Shown: positions 60,751 to 64,000 of the stretch, one piece after another | Layout: each line of letters begins with the position of its first letter | Numbering within the stretch: the stretch's first letter is position 1 | Source of the DNA: Paenibacillus sp. LHD-117 | Lineage (GTDB): Bacteria; Bacillota; Bacilli; Paenibacillales; Paenibacillaceae | Reading direction: 5' to 3' | Assembly: GCF_030929555.1 (NCBI RefSeq) | Contig: NZ_JAVFVT010000023.1 | Span: 47,152 to 111,151, forward strand | Length of the DNA: 64,000 nt | Notes under the pieces: model-generated | The model's input: the letters and a program-made list of their open reading frames with translations, nothing else | Told to the model about the DNA's origin: nothing | Databases searched by the model: none | Program-made: the position numbers and the translations under genes

Positions 60751-63700
60751 ATGCTCAAGAGATTACTGAGTATCGTTCTTGCGGTAACTATGACTTTAAC
60801 TATGTTTGGATTGTCGGCAGCCAACGTGCAGGCCGAGACGCTAGTACATGGCAACATTCAAGCAGAGATCTTTGTATCACCGACAGGTAATGACGCAAAC
60901 CCAGGAACCTATGAACAGCCGCTTGCTACTTTAGATGGCGCTCGTAAGGCTGTTGCGAAAATTAACAGTAATATGACAGGCGATATTTATGTTTTTTTTG
61001 CAGCCGGTGAGTACTACATGACGAACACAGTAGAATTTGGTGTTGCGGATTCTGGAACAAACGGTCATGACATTATTTATCGTGAAATGGATGGACTTGA
61101 TACTGTTCATTTTATTGGCGGAGAAAAGGTGGACCCTAACTCATGGACCTTAGTTAACGGTACAGTTGATCCAACAGCAGACCCGGATGGAGATTTACCA
61201 GACAGTATTTCGGGTATGGTCTATAAATCATTTGTCGGCACTGGCGATTATCCAAGCAAAAACTTTAATACGCTTTATGTGAACGATACCAGACAAATGA
61301 TGGCTCGTTCACCAAACTTAAATAAACGCCCTGATTTCCCTAGCTCATTTAGCGACTATTACAGAACGACTGGCGGCGGGGCAGGCGGCTCCAACGTGAC
61401 ATCTATGACTTTTAACGACTCTATTCTGGATGTTGACACAAGAAACGGAATGATTCATGCCATGGCTCGCGGTGACTTTGACGCGCAGGTGTTTACAGAT
61501 GATTACGGCGGAGATCGACATTGGGAAAGCAATACACTAATGCTTAGCAGCTATACCACAGGCAAGTTTACTTTCAAAACGGATCCGGAAAAACCTGAAT
61601 TTAACAGACCTCGCTTTACGGTTGGGCACCATAGTTCTTTCTTTGTTCAAGGCAACTTAGGATTCCTAGATCAGCCTGGAGAATTCTACTATAACAAAAA
61701 AACAGGTTATCTTTATTACTATCCAACAGAAGATATAACACAATTGGATGTCATTATCCCTAAAGTAGAAACAATCGTTCTTCTAAAAGGAAATGATAAG
61801 GATAATACCGTTCATAACATTCAGTTTAACGGCATCAAGTTCGCAGATACCAATTTCCCTGATTGGTATTCACCTTATTGGAACTGGGGTGATACAGGTA
61901 CAGGTATGGGGAAGTATCCGCCCGAGGCTATGAATTCAACCAATCCATCTTATGCCGAAGGTGTAGACCGTCCGCAATTTCAGGTTGGTATCATTAAGAT
62001 GAACTATGCCTCCTATATCAATATTGAGCGCGCTCACATCAAAAACGGAGGCATGAATGGCATTTCATTATATTTGGCCAACCATAACATTACAATTCGA
62101 GATAGTTTAATTGAGCATGTCGGTCACGATGGGATTCAAATCGAGGGTGGATATCCGGGTGATCCTATTAACGGAGGCATGAATGGAGAAGGCTACTCGA
62201 GAGATAATCTGATCGAAAATTCCATCATTCATGACGTTGGTGAATTGGTGCTATGTTCAGCAGGCATTTCAATGAACAATGCTGGCAGAAACACTGTAAG
62301 ACATGTCGAGATTTACAACAGCCCTCGCCGAGGATTGCTCTTGCAGGCGGGCAATGCGAGAAATCCCAATAATGTGGGTGGTTTCGGCGACAAGTTTTTA
62401 AACCGTTACAATGACTTTTATATTCATAACAATCGTTTTGAATATGTGTACGTACACGATACCCAGCAAGACGGCGGAGATGACGGCTCGCTCTTTGTCG
62501 GTTGGATTTATAGGGGGAGTGATCCCGAACCCAACTATAAACGCAATTATTTCGAACAAGTTATTATTGATCAAACAGCGTCGAATCCTACAATGACAAA
62601 CTATACGCCTAACAACATTAATACAGATATGGGCGCAAACGGACTAAGTTTTAAAAATGTGATGTCTACTAATTCACAGAACTTTAATTTTGAAGGCGGT
62701 TCCTATTTCCAATCTTCGTATGGTGACAAAGCGCTGATCTCAGACAACACAAACTTAAATTATGGACCAGCCTATGATCAGGATCCTACATTTGATCCTT
62801 CCAAGATGGAATTGGATAAAATCGGTGTAACTGCTGCTTATCCGGCAGAGTATAAATCACCATTGGTTGCCACCGATAAACCTACAGATATTTACTTCGA
62901 AGACAGCTTTGAGGACAAGGAAATTGATGTGGCCAAATGGAGCTATCAAAATAAGCTTCCAAAAACGACTACGCTATATATGGCAGGCACGCCGTTACAG
63001 GACAGTCGCTCTCTTATGCTGGATTATTCGGGTGCTGTAAAACCTGTATTATACAGGGAGTTTCCGCAAGCTTTAAATAAAGTGGTTTCAATTAAAATGT
63101 TTGACCCATTTGCGATCAATCCAACCGGATATGATTCGGGCAGACCCTTTAACATGAAAAACTTTTATACGATGACAAGAGCGGATGACGGAGAAAACAG
63201 TAGAGGAATTGGAATAAACGCGAATTCAGGCAGCGCAAACTTTAATCATTATGTGTTAAATATCGATGGGGTAGAGCAAGCCACAACGGTACAGCGTTCC
63301 AATGGTTGGCACGAATTGAAATGGGATTACACGGGAACGGGTGTAACGATGTATATCGACAACGTGCAGGTGTATCAAGATGTTACTGCTCTCCCGTTCG
63401 ACTACTTGCAATTAGGTTCTCCTAGCGGTACAGGTGCAAGCTGGCTTGATCAGGTCTACGTTTATGGGGGAACGCCAGCACCTGCGCTAGGTTCAATTCC
63501 CATGCAGGCCGTACCGGCTTATGATGCCTCGAGCGAGAACAAAACACGACTAGATCTCAATTTTGAAGATGGCGTTGTGCCGAGTTTTAGTCTGAAGGGC
63601 GGAATTGCTCCCGTCTTGAGCGTTATTGCCGATCCCGCAGATTCAAGTAATAAAGTGATGCAAACCGTGATCGGAGATGGGCAAAGTTATTATCAAACGG

Positions 63701-63903
63701 GTGCACCTTGGAACAACTATATCGTTAATATGAAGTGGAAATTCGTTGGCTGGGGTTCCACAAACATATTAAATCAAGCCTATGATAATTTCACCATTTA
63801 TATCAATACCAATGGAACAGAGCCCAACCCGCCAGCCTATCAGGTGATCTACCGCAGAAATAAAGGCGGAGTAACAGGTTTTGATATGCTCCCCATACGG
63901 TAG
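60751..63903 (+). CDS. Secreted right-handed beta-helix protein, C-terminus cut by an insertion sequence
   Basis: 1050 residues from ATG 60751 (GAGAGGAAAG upstream). Signal peptide ending near VQAET, then FVSPTGNDANPGTYEQPLATLDGARKAV, the opening of parallel beta-helix proteins, and rungs such as NITIRDSLIEHVGHDGIQIEGG and NTVRHVEIYNSPRRGLLLQAG. Two concanavalin-like modules follow (about 710-925 and 940 to the end). The fold suggests a polysaccharide lyase or glycosidase. The last seven codons and stop come from the IS end beginning near 63882, so the second lectin-like module is incomplete. Confidence 0.8.
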   Translation: MLKRLLSIVLAVTMTLTMFGLSAANVQAETLVHGNIQAEIFVSPTGNDANPGTYEQPLATLDGARKAVAKINSNMTGDIYVFFAAGEYYMTNTVEFGVADSGTNGHDIIYREMDGLDTVHFIGGEKVDPNSWTLVNGTVDPTADPDGDLPDSISGMVYKSFVGTGDYPSKNFNTLYVNDTRQMMARSPNLNKRPDFPSSFSDYYRTTGGGAGGSNVTSMTFNDSILDVDTRNGMIHAMARGDFDAQVFTDDYGGDRHWESNTLMLSSYTTGKFTFKTDPEKPEFNRPRFTVGHHSSFFVQGNLGFLDQPGEFYYNKKTGYLYYYPTEDITQLDVIIPKVETIVLLKGNDKDNTVHNIQFNGIKFADTNFPDWYSPYWNWGDTGTGMGKYPPEAMNSTNPSYAEGVDRPQFQVGIIKMNYASYINIERAHIKNGGMNGISLYLANHNITIRDSLIEHVGHDGIQIEGGYPGDPINGGMNGEGYSRDNLIENSIIHDVGELVLCSAGISMNNAGRNTVRHVEIYNSPRRGLLLQAGNARNPNNVGGFGDKFLNRYNDFYIHNNRFEYVYVHDTQQDGGDDGSLFVGWIYRGSDPEPNYKRNYFEQVIIDQTASNPTMTNYTPNNINTDMGANGLSFKNVMSTNSQNFNFEGGSYFQSSYGDKALISDNTNLNYGPAYDQDPTFDPSKMELDKIGVTAAYPAEYKSPLVATDKPTDIYFEDSFEDKEIDVAKWSYQNKLPKTTTLYMAGTPLQDSRSLMLDYSGAVKPVLYREFPQALNKVVSIKMFDPFAINPTGYDSGRPFNMKNFYTMTRADDGENSRGIGINANSGSANFNHYVLNIDGVEQATTVQRSNGWHELKWDYTGTGVTMYIDNVQVYQDVTALPFDYLQLGSPSGTGASWLDQVYVYGGTPAPALGSIPMQAVPAYDASSENKTRLDLNFEDGVVPSFSLKGGIAPVLSVIADPADSSNKVMQTVIGDGQSYYQTGAPWNNYIVNMKWKFVGWGSTNILNQAYDNFTIYINTNGTEPNPPAYQVIYRRNKGGVTGFDMLPIR

Positions 63904-64000
63904 ACAGGTGAAATAATAAAACCTGTTTACTGTAGGGGGAGCATTTTCTATGCCTAGAAATAAACTGAACGCTTTAGAAAAATTAGCTATTCTTCAAGAG
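63882..64000 (+). mobile_element. Left end of an IS3-type insertion sequence (runs off the window)
   Basis: Starts with TGATATGCTCCCC, a TG-initial terminus of the IS150-like kind. Within it, arms 63887-63908 (TGCTCCCC...GACAGG) and 63922-63943 (CCTGTTTAC...GGGGGAGCA) form a hairpin with three mismatches and a 13-nt loop. The right arm includes the AGGGGGAG ribosome site of the transposase ORF, so read-through RNA from the disrupted gene would hide it. The right end and target duplication are outside the window. Confidence 0.75.
63950..64000 (+). CDS. Transposase ORF A, 5' part only
   Basis: ATG 63950 lies 8 nt after AGGGGGAG. The 17 visible residues, MPRNKLNALEKLAILQE, look like the start of an IS3-family OrfA helix-turn-helix protein. 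The frame is open to the window edge. Family assignment depends on the IS end next to it as much as on this short peptide. Confidence 0.6.
   Translation, partial: MPRNKLNALEKLAILQE

Noticed and set aside
1..64000. CRISPR arrays, tRNA, rRNA or riboswitches
   Set aside because: No regularly spaced repeats, no cloverleaf with CCA end and no known riboswitch core was noticed when reading the gaps; a covariance-model scan would settle it.

Overview
The window comes from a low-GC Gram-positive soil-type bacterium, most likely Paenibacillus or a close relative such as Cohnella. The indications are purine-rich Shine-Dalgarno sites before nearly every gene, GTG/TTG starts, LplB/LplC-type sugar permeases paired with large membrane-bound AraC regulators, several S-layer-homology (SLH) proteins, and a paeninodin-type lasso peptide locus. 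Genus is an inference from gene content; there is no rRNA in the window.

Region 1 (1-9322, + strand) is the end of an exopolysaccharide cluster: GT4 and GT2 glycosyltransferases, a large secreted glycosidase, a hexapeptide-repeat acyltransferase, a polysaccharide pyruvyltransferase, mannose-1-phosphate guanylyltransferase and UDP-glucose dehydrogenase. A 167-bp inverted-repeat element sits inside it. Region 2 (9347-16240) starts only 24 bp after the dehydrogenase, on the same strand. It is a complete lasso peptide cluster: nucleotidyltransferase, HPr-kinase-like kinase, PqqD-like recognition protein (B1), protease (B2), ABC exporter, asparagine-synthetase-like cyclase, then at the 3' end an unannotated 45-codon precursor gene. 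Its predicted 25-residue core starts Ala-Gly, has Asp at position 9 and ends Tyr-Asp-Ser, the pattern of C-terminally phosphorylated lasso peptides. A strong terminator follows, then a convergent secreted GH5-like enzyme and an XRE repressor.

Region 3 (19.4-33.4 kb) is a uronate-rich glycan locus, plausibly for glycosaminoglycans. It has a membrane AraC regulator, two permeases and a lipoprotein binding protein (split by a 345-bp MITE-like element with a 5-bp target duplication), a cytoplasmic heparinase II/III-type lyase, a GH88 unsaturated glucuronyl hydrolase and a wall-anchored PL8 lyase with three SLH repeats. A two-part operator is repeated upstream of the regulator gene and the permease operon with the same spacing to the -10. 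The 3' relic of a second binding-protein gene lies behind the GH88 gene.

Region 4 (33.5-39.9 kb) is miscellaneous: a VOC protein, a membrane protein, an NAD-binding protein with an HxlR regulator, a WYL regulator with an XRE/membrane-protein pair, and a PadR/DUF1048 drug-export-like operon whose ATPase gene is broken by an internal deletion.

Region 5 (40-60.7 kb) is visibly AT-richer. It is a second glycan locus with LplB/LplC permeases, an AraC regulator, a GH38-like enzyme, an oxidoreductase, a GH35 beta-galactosidase, an unknown 642-residue protein, an aldo/keto reductase, a GH95-like enzyme, a GH36 alpha-galactosidase and a distant binding protein. A shared upstream motif ties the distant binding-protein gene to the permease operon. 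A cohesin-plus-SLH anchor protein follows. The last gene, a secreted beta-helix protein, is cut by the left end of an IS3-type insertion sequence whose first ORF runs off the window.
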